NCBI GenBank assembly: GCA_022573605.1
Contig: JACZTQ010000003.1
Location: 1-30,969, forward strand
Direction of reading: 5' to 3'
DNA from: Pseudomonadota bacterium
GTDB lineage: Bacteria > Pseudomonadota > Alphaproteobacteria > Rhodobacterales > Rhodobacteraceae
DNA length: 30,969 bases
Positions 6,892 through 14,251 of the stretch are shown here, piece by piece. Under the pieces are notes generated by a model. That model saw only the letters and a program-made list of their open reading frames with translations. It searched no databases and was not told where the DNA came from. The position numbers were made by a program, and so were the translations under genes. The first letter of the stretch is position 1, and each line of letters starts with the position of its first letter.

Positions 6892-8025
6892 TTATCGGTC
6901 GGTCTTGAGTTTTTTCTCGAGATACATCGAGTAGCGGGACATGGAGAAACAGAAGATCCAGAATAACACCGCCACGAACAGGTAGAGCTCCCACAGGATG
7001 CCGTTCCATGCCGCAGTGGCCCGGATCGGGTTCAGCAGCCCGACCGGGTCCAGGAGCCCGATCACCGACACCAGCGTGGTGTCCTTGAACAGCCCGATGA
7101 AGGTGTTCACGATCCCCGGGATCGAGACCTTCAGCGCTTGCGGCAGGATGATCAGCCGGGTCGATTTCCAGTAGTTGAGCCCGAGCGCGTCGGCGGCCTC
7201 GTACTGGCCCTTGTCCAGCGCGGCCAGGCCGCCCCGGATGACCTCGGCCATGTAGGCTGAAGCGAACAGCGTGACCATGATGACAACACGCAGGATCAGG
7301 TCGAAGCTGGTTCCCGGCGGCAGGAAGTAGTTCAGCAGCACCGAGGCCACGAACAGCAGCGTGATCAGCGGCACGCCACGGATGAACTCGATGAAGACAA
7401 CGCAGATGGTCTTGATGAAGAACATCGACGATTGGCGCCCCAGCGCCAGAACGATGCCGATCGGCAGCGAGGCGACGATGCCGGTCACGCCGATGATAAC
7501 CGACAGCAGGAGGCCGCCGATCTGGCCCGATTCGACCACTTCCAATCCCAAACCGCCCCAGATCAGGAAATAGGCGGCGATCGGGTAGGCGGCCGAGAAC
7601 CACAGCATCCACCGCGGCAACGTGCTGAACAGCACCGGCGCCAAAGCCGCCAACATCAGCACGAAGGCCAGGATCGGCCGCCAGTACAGCTCGGACGGGT
7701 AGAAGCCGAAAATTAACTGGTTGAACCGCTCGTTGATCACCGCCCAGCAGGCGCCCGTGACGCCCTCGCCATGGGCGGCGGCAATGACCTCGCGGCAGCC
7801 GGACAGCGAGCCGGCGTTCCAGACCCCCTTGATGAAGATCCAGTCGACGAGCGGCGGCACCAGCAGCACGATGGCCACGATCGAGGCAACCGTCAGGATG
7901 CTGTTGACGACCCCGTCGAACAGGTTCGCGCGCAGCCAGTGGATCGGGCCGACCTCGGAGGCGGGTGGCGCCGAGGGCGGGATCTGCCCGGAGGCGACAA
8001 AGGCGACATTGGGTTCGCTGCTCAT
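6892..8025 (-). CDS. aapM: General L-amino-acid ABC transporter, permease AapM
   Basis: This 377-residue inner-membrane permease pairs with AapQ to form the channel. It has a first membrane helix near residues 40-60, a periplasmic stretch with cysteines, and then the conserved binding-protein-dependent transport domain. That domain carries the ATPase-contact loop EVIRGGLAALDKGQYEAADALG followed by RLIILPQAL (the EAA motif). The start ATG at 8025 overlaps the aapQ stop by four bases (TCAT at 8022-8025 on the plus strand), so translation is coupled. Length fits AapM of Rhizobium. Confidence 0.94.
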   Translation of the reverse strand: MSSEPNVAFVASGQIPPSAPPASEVGPIHWLRANLFDGVVNSILTVASIVAIVLLVPPLVDWIFIKGVWNAGSLSGCREVIAAAHGEGVTGACWAVINERFNQLIFGFYPSELYWRPILAFVLMLAALAPVLFSTLPRWMLWFSAAYPIAAYFLIWGGLGLEVVESGQIGGLLLSVIIGVTGIVASLPIGIVLALGRQSSMFFIKTICVVFIEFIRGVPLITLLFVASVLLNYFLPPGTSFDLILRVVIMVTLFASAYMAEVIRGGLAALDKGQYEAADALGLNYWKSTRLIILPQALKVSIPGIVNTFIGLFKDTTLVSVIGLLDPVGLLNPIRATAAWNGILWELYLFVAVLFWIFCFSMSRYSMYLEKKLKTDR

Positions 8026-9731
8026 GATCCCGAACCCTCCCTGACGCGGTAGAAATAGGTGACGTTGGGCCGGGCTCCGAACACCGTGTAGCCGATCGTG
8101 GCCAGCCGGGCCGCGAGCCCGCCGAAGACGACGACACTGGTATCGAGAAGACCGAACGTCATCTCGCCGAAGGGCAGACCGATCAGCACCGCCAGGATGA
8201 AGACCACCAGTTCGGCCGCCGCCATGTCGATGAAGCGGTAGTGCTTGAAGATCGCGGTCACGAACGCGGTCGCCGAGAAGACCGTCAGAAACAGGGTGAT
8301 CGCCTGCTTGCCGGTGCCCCACAGGTAGTAGCTGTCGCGCCCCTCGCTCTGATCGAGGAACAGGTAGTAGAGCATCATCACCAGGGTGGCGCCGTAGAGC
8401 AGCACCACCAGGTTCAGCCAGCCCGCGACCCCGTAGTTGGGCTGCATCGTGGCGTCGCCCTTCTTCAGGGTCTCCCACTTGCCGTTGACGCCCGCGAACA
8501 GGGCCAGAACGCTGAACCCGCCGCCGGCGACCGAGGTGCGCTCGACCAGCTTCACCTGCTCGTTGTAGAGGTTCATCACGAACGAGATCGACAACGAAAT
8601 CGACAGGTAGAACGCCATCAGCAGCATCAGCGTCTCGAACGCGTGGCCGGTCTGGTTCAGGGTGATGCCACCCAGCGTGCCGGTGGCGTCCATGTAGCCG
8701 ATCGCCAGCGCCAGCGACGAGTTCTTGGTCAGGTTCAGATACTGCGAGATCAGCGGCGGGATGATCACCCGCAGCGCCTGGGGCAGGATGATCAGGTTCA
8801 TCGTCCAGCTCGGCCTGAGGCCGAGCGCGAAGGCCGCCTCGGTCTGGCCCTTGGACACCGCTTGGATGCCGGCGCGCACGTTCTCGGCAATGAAGGCGCC
8901 GGTATAGATCGACAGCGCCAGCGTCAGCGCCACCAGCGAGGTGCGGGCATAGATGCCGCCCTTGAAGTTGAAGCCCTTGAGTTCGGGATACTCAAGGCCG
9001 ATCGGCAGCCCCATGACCAGATAGGTCAGCAAGGTCACGCCGGCGACGAGGCCGAGCTTGATCCAGGCTACCGGCAGGTGTTCGCCGGTTTGCTGCTGGC
9101 GCCGGGTCGCCCAGCGGCCAAACCAGATCGCACCGATGACGGACGCGATGAAGGCGAGCACAACGTAGAGCGAGCCGTCCTGGAAAGTCGGAATCGGAAA
9201 ATAGAAGCCGCGGTTGGTCGGCACCACGAAGCCGCCCAGCAGCGCCTCGGCCGTCTTCGGGTGCGGCAGGACCTCGTCCAGAATGGCCGAGAGCAGCAGG
9301 ATCTGGATCAGCACCGGGACATTGCGGACGCCCTCGATATAGACCGTCATCAGCCGCGACACGATCCAGTTCTTCGACAAGCGCAGCACACCGGCCGTCA
9401 CGCCGAGAAAGGTGGCGAGGATACAGCCCAACACCGCGACCAGCAGCGTGTTCAGCAGGCCGACGACCGCCGCCGTCGAATGGCTTGAGCGCGATGTATA
9501 ATCGATCAGGCGCTGATTGATGTCATACGACGACGGCGTGGTCATGAAGCCGAAGCCGAAGTCCTTGCCGAGATTGGCGAGGTTCTGCGCCACGTTGTTG
9601 ACCAGCCAGAAGGCCGCCAACATGACCGCGATCAGGGCGATGATCTGCAGGAAGGTCGACCGGTAGCGGCTGTCGGTCCACAGCATGTCGATGCGGAACG
9701 ATGCCTGGCGAGGCTCTGTGGTAACACTCAT
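8022..9731 (-). CDS. aapQ: General L-amino-acid ABC transporter, permease AapQ with extra C-terminal membrane domain
   Basis: Residues 1 to about 398 are a normal AapQ permease: N-terminal helix (about 25-45), transport domain, the EAA-type loop ENVRAGIQAVSKGQTEAAFALG (284-305) with LIILPQALRVIIPP, and the usual end FVMNLYNEQVKLVER. The protein then continues for about 170 residues (400-569) with roughly four more hydrophobic segments (about 437-459, 475-494, 503-523 and 530-552). AapQ proteins I know of are about 400 residues and end where this extension begins. The start at 9731 is preferred because AGGAGGGG lies just upstream; the frame stays open to 9761 without a good ribosome site. The extension is in frame without any break. 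Confidence 0.92.
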   Translation of the reverse strand: MSVTTEPRQASFRIDMLWTDSRYRSTFLQIIALIAVMLAAFWLVNNVAQNLANLGKDFGFGFMTTPSSYDINQRLIDYTSRSSHSTAAVVGLLNTLLVAVLGCILATFLGVTAGVLRLSKNWIVSRLMTVYIEGVRNVPVLIQILLLSAILDEVLPHPKTAEALLGGFVVPTNRGFYFPIPTFQDGSLYVVLAFIASVIGAIWFGRWATRRQQQTGEHLPVAWIKLGLVAGVTLLTYLVMGLPIGLEYPELKGFNFKGGIYARTSLVALTLALSIYTGAFIAENVRAGIQAVSKGQTEAAFALGLRPSWTMNLIILPQALRVIIPPLISQYLNLTKNSSLALAIGYMDATGTLGGITLNQTGHAFETLMLLMAFYLSISLSISFVMNLYNEQVKLVERTSVAGGGFSVLALFAGVNGKWETLKKGDATMQPNYGVAGWLNLVVLLYGATLVMMLYYLFLDQSEGRDSYYLWGTGKQAITLFLTVFSATAFVTAIFKHYRFIDMAAAELVVFILAVLIGLPFGEMTFGLLDTSVVVFGGLAARLATIGYTVFGARPNVTYFYRVREGSGS

Positions 9732-9818
9732 ACGTCCGCCCCTCCTCTCGCTTAAACGCAAGAAGTTATTCTGAATTCAAAGCGGGCGCGCCCGTCTCCG
9801 GGCGCGCGCCTTATCCGA

Positions 9819-10838
9819 TCAGCGGTACGGCGGCGAGTAGATCAGGCCGCCATCGGTCCACTGCGCGTTCAGACCGCGCGGCAGACCGATCGCCGTGTTG
9901 ACGCCGATGTGCTTCTCGAACACCTCGCCATAGTTGCCGATGGCGGCGATGACCTTGGCGGCCCAGTCCTTGGACAGCCCCATCATGGCGCCATACTCAC
10001 CCTCGGTGCCGAGCAGACGGTTGATCTCCGGATCCTTGCCCGGGGCCGCGGCCATGTCACCGACATTGGCGGCGGTGATGCCCTTCTCCTCGGCGATGAT
10101 CAGGACGTTGAGGGTCCAGCGCACAACATCGCCCCATTCGTTGTCGCCATGGCGGACCAGCGGGCCGAGCGGCTCTTTCGAGATGATCTCGGGCAGGATC
10201 ACGTGGTCGTCCGGATTCTCGAAGGTCGAGCGGGTCGCGGCCAGGCCCGAGGCGTCGGTGGTGTAGACGTCGCAGGCGCCGGCGAGGTACTTGGCCCGTG
10301 CTTCTGCATTTGTTTCGACCGGCACCGGCTCGTAGGAGATGTCGTTCGCGCGGAAGAAGTCCGCCAGGTTCAGCTCGGTGGTGGTGCCGGTCTGGATGCA
10401 GACCGTGGCGCCATCGAGTTCGGTCGCCGAATTGACGCCGAGCGCTGTCGGCACCATGAATCCCTGACCGTCATAGTAGTTCACGCCGAGGAAGGTGAGC
10501 TTCAGATCCACGTCGCGCGAATAGGTCCAGGTGGTGTTGCGCGACAGCATGTCGATCTCGCCCGAGGCAAGTGCTGTGAAGCGGGTCTTGCCCGTGGTCG
10601 GCGTGAACTTGACCGCCTTCGGGTCGCCGAAGACCGCCGTCGCCACGGCGCGGCAGATATCGATGTCGAAGCCGTCCCACTCGCCGGCGGCGGTGGTGAA
10701 GGCAAAGCCCGCAACGCCGGTGGAGATACCGCACTGCACGAAGCCCTTGGCCTTGACGTCGGCAAGGGTCCCGGCAGCGGCGACGCCCGCCGCGAGACCG
10801 GCGGCGGCCAGCGTGCCTAAGAACACGGATGTTTTCAT
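9819..10838 (-). CDS. aapJ: General L-amino-acid-binding periplasmic protein
   Basis: AapJ is the periplasmic solute-binding protein that delivers L-amino acids to AapQMP. The 339-residue product begins with a signal peptide (MKTSVFLGTLAAAGLAAGVA, cleavage probably after the alanine run near residue 22). The mature protein has the family blocks GFVQCGISTGVAGFA, WDGFDIDICRAVA, FTPTTGKTRFTALASGEID, a hinge region and the C-terminal GLPRGLNAQWTDGGLIYSPPYR. The gene is first in the operon, 87 bp before aapQ, with a clear ribosome site (GAGGAAAC before ATG 10838). High expression relative to the permeases is usual for such proteins. Confidence 0.96.
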   Translation of the reverse strand: MKTSVFLGTLAAAGLAAGVAAAGTLADVKAKGFVQCGISTGVAGFAFTTAAGEWDGFDIDICRAVATAVFGDPKAVKFTPTTGKTRFTALASGEIDMLSRNTTWTYSRDVDLKLTFLGVNYYDGQGFMVPTALGVNSATELDGATVCIQTGTTTELNLADFFRANDISYEPVPVETNAEARAKYLAGACDVYTTDASGLAATRSTFENPDDHVILPEIISKEPLGPLVRHGDNEWGDVVRWTLNVLIIAEEKGITAANVGDMAAAPGKDPEINRLLGTEGEYGAMMGLSKDWAAKVIAAIGNYGEVFEKHIGVNTAIGLPRGLNAQWTDGGLIYSPPYR

Positions 10839-11269
10839 TTTCGTTTCCTCATACCTGTTAGCCGCGCCAGGCGCGGAGCGGGCTTGGCTGCCCGCGCATT
10901 CGGTTGGATGGGGTCATCCCCGGCAAAAGTTTGAGCAGCCTAGCCGCGCGGCGTCAAGCGCCGAGGCCGGATTCGCCGTCTGACGCGGGGTCAGGGGCGG
11001 ATTTTGCTCGAATTCGGTATGTTTAACGCGCCAAACACGCATCCCGGATCGATCCGGCGGGCGGAAGATTTTCGATTCCTCTGCAAAATTCAACGCCCCG
11101 GCCGCGATACGGCCCTTTCGGGTTGCGGCAACCCGGGCCTCCCGTCCCGATGCAGTACAACGAAAATCGATTCCGCCGTGGCCCGCCGGGGATCGAATCA
11201 CCGGCCCTTGACCGCCCGACATTGCACGATAAGGTTCGCGCGCGCATCCAGCCCAGGAGCCCGGACCCG
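10839..11269. other. Divergent intergenic region aapJ / metC
   Basis: This 431-bp stretch must carry the promoters of aapJ (leftward) and metC (rightward). Visible elements are a perfect 14-base palindrome CCGGATCGATCCGG at 11044-11057, a short hairpin GGGTTG-CGG-CAACCC at 11120-11134 and a promoter-like pair before metC. I found no convincing small gene. No SAM riboswitch motif was recognised. Confidence 0.5.
11208..11235 (+). promoter_or_regulatory. Possible promoter of the cystathionine beta-lyase gene
   Basis: TTGACC (11208-11213) and TAAGGT (11230-11235) are spaced by 16 bases. This would place the transcript start near 11242, about 28 bp before the ATG. The -35 box is good, the -10 box moderate. 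Confidence 0.35.
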
Positions 11270-12448
11270 ATGAAAGACGCCACCCGCGCGACCCATGCCG
11301 GCCGCCGCCCGCACGACAACCACGGCGTGGTCAATCCGCCGGTCTATCACGCCTCGACCATCCTCAGCCCGACCCTGGCGGCGCTGCGCGATCTGGCCGC
11401 GATGGAGGACGCCGACGCCACCACCTATGGCGTCCACGGCACCCCCGGCACCTTCGCCTTCGAGGAGGCGGTGGCGGCCATGGAGGGCGGTTTCCGCACC
11501 CGGCTCGCCAGCACCGGGCTGCTCGCCTGCGCGGCGCCGCTGCTCTGCTACCTCTCGGCCGGCGACCATTTGCTGATGGTCGATACCTGCTACGGGCCGA
11601 CCCGGCGCTTCTGCCGCAAGATGCTGCGGCGGATGGGCATCGAGACGACCTTCTACGACCCGCTGGTGGGCGGTGCGATCCGCGACCTGATCCGGCCCGA
11701 GACCAGGGTGGTGTTCACCGAGAGCCCCGGCTCGCTGACCTTCGAGGTGCAGGATATCCCGGCCATCGCGGCCGAGGCGAAGCGGCGCGGCTGCACCGTG
11801 ATGCTGGACAACACCTGGGCCTCGCCGCTCTATTTCAAGCCGTTCGAGCACGGCGTCGATGTCTCGATTCAGGCGGTCACCAAGTATATCGGCGGCCATT
11901 CCGACCTGGTGATGGGCGCCGTCACCACCACCGAAGCCGCCTATCCGCAACTGCGCGAGGGCTGGAAGCAGATGGGCCTCAACGGAGCGCCCGACGACGC
12001 CTATCTGGCGATGCGCGGGCTCCGGACGCTGGCGGTGCGGATGCCGCGGCACTGGGAAAACGGGCTGGCGCTGGCCGAATGGCTGGCCGGGCGCGCCGAG
12101 GTCGCCGAGGTGCTGCACCCGGCGCTGCCCGGCGACCGGGGCCATGAGCTGTGGCGGCGCGACTTCCTCGGCGCCGCGGCGCTGTTCGGCTTTGTCCTGC
12201 GTCCGGAGTTCAGCAGCGAGGAGCGGCTCGCCGCCCTGCTCGACGGGCTGGAGCTGTTCGGCATGGGCGCCTCCTGGGGCGGCTTCGAGAGCCTGATGAA
12301 ACCTGTCGAGGTCCCCCACAGCGCCGTCCCCTGGCCCCGCCCGGGCCGCCCGCGGGGCCAGCTCATGCGCGTCCATGCCGGGCTGGAGGACCCCGGCGAC
12401 CTGATCGCCGACCTGGCAGCGGGGTTCGCGCGAATGGGGCGGGTGTAG
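11270..12448 (+). CDS. metC: Cystathionine beta-lyase
   Basis: A PLP enzyme of the Cys/Met metabolism family, 392 residues. It would split cystathionine to homocysteine, pyruvate and ammonia in methionine synthesis. The PLP lysine is K205 in TKYIGGHSD, and the PLP-pyridine aspartate is D180 in MLDNTWASPL. The conserved TTYGVHGTP replaces the YxR-type segment seen in MetB-like members and fits the MetC subgroup. The C-terminal SWGGFESL and LMRVHAGLED blocks are also typical. The start ATG at 11270 follows CAGGAG at a slightly long distance. The open frame upstream to 11123 lacks family similarity. A gamma-synthase or other lyase cannot be fully excluded from sequence alone. Confidence 0.9.
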   Translation: MKDATRATHAGRRPHDNHGVVNPPVYHASTILSPTLAALRDLAAMEDADATTYGVHGTPGTFAFEEAVAAMEGGFRTRLASTGLLACAAPLLCYLSAGDHLLMVDTCYGPTRRFCRKMLRRMGIETTFYDPLVGGAIRDLIRPETRVVFTESPGSLTFEVQDIPAIAAEAKRRGCTVMLDNTWASPLYFKPFEHGVDVSIQAVTKYIGGHSDLVMGAVTTTEAAYPQLREGWKQMGLNGAPDDAYLAMRGLRTLAVRMPRHWENGLALAEWLAGRAEVAEVLHPALPGDRGHELWRRDFLGAAALFGFVLRPEFSSEERLAALLDGLELFGMGASWGGFESLMKPVEVPHSAVPWPRPGRPRGQLMRVHAGLEDPGDLIADLAAGFARMGRV

Positions 12449-12503
12449 AGCAATTTCGCGCCGTACGCGTTCCATTGGCGACGCGGGTTTGCGCCAAGCC
12501 GCC

Positions 12504-12794
12504 TTATCCGACCACCCGGAACTCCGCCAGTTCCGGGGCCGGGGCGACCGGCGTGGTCTCGACGCCATGCACCCGCGCGTGCGGCGGTCCCTCGCGACAC
12601 AGCGCGAGCATCGCCGCCACCGCCGTCCCCGGCCCCACGAACAGCGCCGCGACCGAGCCGTCCGGCTGGTTGCGCACCCATCCGGTCAGGCCGAGCCGCC
12701 GGGCCTCGCCGCGGACCCAGCCGCGGAACCAGACGCCCTGGACCCGGCCGGTGATCCGGGCGGCGGTCGCGATGGATGCCTCCGCACCGGCCAC
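12504..12794 (-). CDS. acyP: Acylphosphatase
   Basis: A 96-residue acylphosphatase, which hydrolyses acyl phosphates such as carbamoyl or acetyl phosphate. The signature GRVQGVWFRGWV carries the phosphate-binding arginine R24, and GWVRNQPDGSVAA carries the catalytic asparagine N42. The start is GTG at 12794, with GAGG seven bases upstream. That ribosome site overlaps the stop codon of a 21-codon frame just before it, so the two may be translated together. It is convergent with metC. Confidence 0.93.
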   Translation of the reverse strand: MAGAEASIATAARITGRVQGVWFRGWVRGEARRLGLTGWVRNQPDGSVAALFVGPGTAVAAMLALCREGPPHARVHGVETTPVAPAPELAEFRVVG

Positions 12795-12803
12795 GGCCCG
12801 ACC

Positions 12804-12869
12804 TCAGAGACCGAACATCGGGCCGGCCGGAGCACGGCCGATGAAAATGGTCCTTGGCTTGTCACTCAT
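12804..12869 (-). CDS. Small peptide upstream of acyP, 21 aa
   Basis: A minus-strand frame starts with ATG at 12869, directly behind a near-perfect ribosome site (AAAGGAGGCACC), and ends with TGA at 12806-12804. The peptide begins MSDKPRTIFIGRAP and ends MFGL. The next gene, acyP, starts nine bases later, and its ribosome site GAGG includes the TGA of this frame. This is the layout of a translated leader or a coupled small protein. I do not recognise it. Confidence 0.5.
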   Translation of the reverse strand: MSDKPRTIFIGRAPAGPMFGL

Positions 12870-13066
12870 GGTGCCTCCTTTGCGCGCTCTGACCGCAATC
12901 TGACACAGGCGGCCATCGTGCGCGACCGGCGCCGGACCGATTCAAGGAGGTTATGACCGTTCCGCGAACGTCCCATGGACGGGCCTTGCCGGGCTCGCGC
13001 CGCATACCTGTGCGTGTTCTTGCTTCGTTGTCCGCGAGTCGATTATTTGCGGTCGCCGAAGTGCCG

Positions 13067-13094
13067 TTGACAACTCCTTGAACAAAGGGATATT
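13067..13094 (+). promoter_or_regulatory. Promoter of tRNA-Ser
   Basis: A consensus -35 box TTGACA (13067-13072) is followed 16 bases later by GATATT (13089-13094), a four-of-six match to the -10 consensus. Transcription would start near 13101, three bases before the tRNA. Confidence 0.7.
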
Positions 13095-13103
13095 CCCCGC
13101 CTC

Positions 13104-13194
13104 GGAGAGGTGGCCGAGCGGTTGAAGGCGCTCCCCTGCTAAGGGAGTAGGCTCCAAAAGGGTCTCGTGGGTTCGAATCCCATCCTCTCCGCCA
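13104..13194 (+). tRNA. tRNA-Ser (anticodon GCU)
   Basis: The 91-base gene folds as a class II tRNA. The acceptor GGAGAGG pairs with CCTCTCC, followed by discriminator G and an encoded CCA (13192-13194). The D arm starts TGGCCGAGCGGTTGAAGGC, and the anticodon arm is CTCCC-CTGCTAA-GGGAG with GCT at 13138-13140. A long variable arm of the serine type follows, and the T arm carries GGTTCGAATCC. It decodes AGC/AGU. The aromatic-degradation cluster begins just downstream. Confidence 0.97.
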
Positions 13195-13321
13195 GTTGCC
13201 TGTTGTTTCAGCTACATCTTCATCCCAAGCGAGCACACCCGGGACTGCCTCCGGTGTTTCCGGGACTGGCGTCGATGCGCCCGGAACCGGCAATCCGGTC
13301 TTCGGATCAATCGGTCGATGT

Positions 13322-13392
13322 CTGGATGCCCCGGCCGAGGCCTGCTCCCGGCCTGAGCGGGGGCCGGGGCGTGACGTGGGCTGGGGCCGGCG
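13322..13392 (-). repeat. Dispersed hairpin repeat, copy 1 (3' of korB)
   Basis: The segment begins CTGGATGCCCCGG and ends GGGGCCGGCGC. It matches the copy at 24146-24192 at both ends, with a longer centre. GCCCCGGCC (13328-13336) pairs with GGCCGGGGC (13362-13370), giving a nine-base stem that could end transcription of korAB. The korB stop is only 26 bp away. Confidence 0.7.
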
Positions 13393-13417
13393 CAACTCGG
13401 TATCGGCCCGGACCTGG

Positions 13418-14251
13418 TCAGATTTCGAAATCCCGTTCCAGTGCGGCGATATCGACCCGGGTATCCGAAACATGCGCAACGTAGGGCGCTCGGCGCCCGC
13501 GATAGAGAATGCCGGTGTTCATGCCATCGTCGGTCATGATGCGCCGCGCCGCGCGGGCGGGATCGTCGGTCTCCTCCACCACCGCCGGGTGGACGGTGTT
13601 TTTCCAGTCCTTCTCGTCGGGACGGTAAGTCACGCAGGGGCTGAGGATTTCGACGAAGGAGAAGCCCGGGTGCCTGATCGCCTCCAGGATGGTGCGCGTG
13701 CTCCCCTTGAGGTCGCCGGAAAACTCGCGGGCGACGAAGTTCGCCCCGGAGGCCAGCGCGATCACCAGCGGATGGAACGGGCCGAGCCCGGTGCCCCCCG
13801 GTGACAGGGCGCTGTCCCAGTCGGGCTCGGTGGTCGGCGAGGGCTGGCCCTTGGTCATGCCGTAGACCCGGTTGTCCATCACGATATAGGTCATGTCGAC
13901 ATTGCGCCGGCAGGCATGCAGAAAATGGTTCCCGCCGATCGAATAGCCGTCGCCGTCACCGCTTATCGCCAGCACGGTAAGGTCCTGGCGGGCCACCTTG
14001 AGACCGGTGGCAAGGGCCAGCGACCGGCCGTGCACGCCGTGAAAGCCGTAGCAGTTGGTATAGGCCGGGATGCGCGACGAGCAGCCGATGCCGGAGATCA
14101 CGGCGATCTCCTCGGGCGGCCGGCCAAGCGCGGCCAGCGCCCTGGTGATCGACATCAGGACGTGGAAATCTCCGCAACCGGGGCACCACACCGGCGCGAC
14201 GTCGGACCGGTAGTCCCTGGCCTTGAACGGGGAGGGCAGCGGAGCGTTCAT
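13418..14251 (-). CDS. korB: 2-oxoacid (2-oxoglutarate):ferredoxin oxidoreductase, beta subunit
   Basis: KorB is the thiamine-diphosphate and Fe-S subunit that oxidises a 2-oxoacid, probably 2-oxoglutarate, and reduces ferredoxin. The 277-residue chain has the cluster cysteines C23 and C26 in WCPGCGDFH, C57 in GIGCSSR and C206 in SPCVTY. The ThDP-Mg motif ISGDGDGYSIGGN starts near 97, with N128 in MDNRVYGMTKGQ. ATG 14251 overlaps the korA stop (ATGA), so the subunits are coupled. In Thauera and Magnetospirillum, such enzymes feed electrons to benzoyl-CoA reductase, and the divergent bcr operon here supports the same job. Substrate choice is inferred from context. Confidence 0.9.
   Translation of the reverse strand: MNAPLPSPFKARDYRSDVAPVWCPGCGDFHVLMSITRALAALGRPPEEIAVISGIGCSSRIPAYTNCYGFHGVHGRSLALATGLKVARQDLTVLAISGDGDGYSIGGNHFLHACRRNVDMTYIVMDNRVYGMTKGQPSPTTEPDWDSALSPGGTGLGPFHPLVIALASGANFVAREFSGDLKGSTRTILEAIRHPGFSFVEILSPCVTYRPDEKDWKNTVHPAVVEETDDPARAARRIMTDDGMNTGILYRGRRAPYVAHVSDTRVDIAALERDFEI

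Noticed and set aside
10911..10925. Third copy of the dispersed repeat (GGGGTCATCCCCGGC before aapJ)
   Set aside because: Only a short stretch resembles the element and no paired hairpin follows.
11120..11269. SAM-type riboswitch before metC
   Set aside because: I could not find the conserved SAM-II or SAM-I core elements; only a short hairpin at 11120-11134 is visible.
12953..13081. 42-codon plus-strand frame after AAGGAGG
   Set aside because: The SD-like run is only two bases from the ATG, and the frame runs into the -35 region of the tRNA-Ser promoter. The composition is basic and unremarkable.
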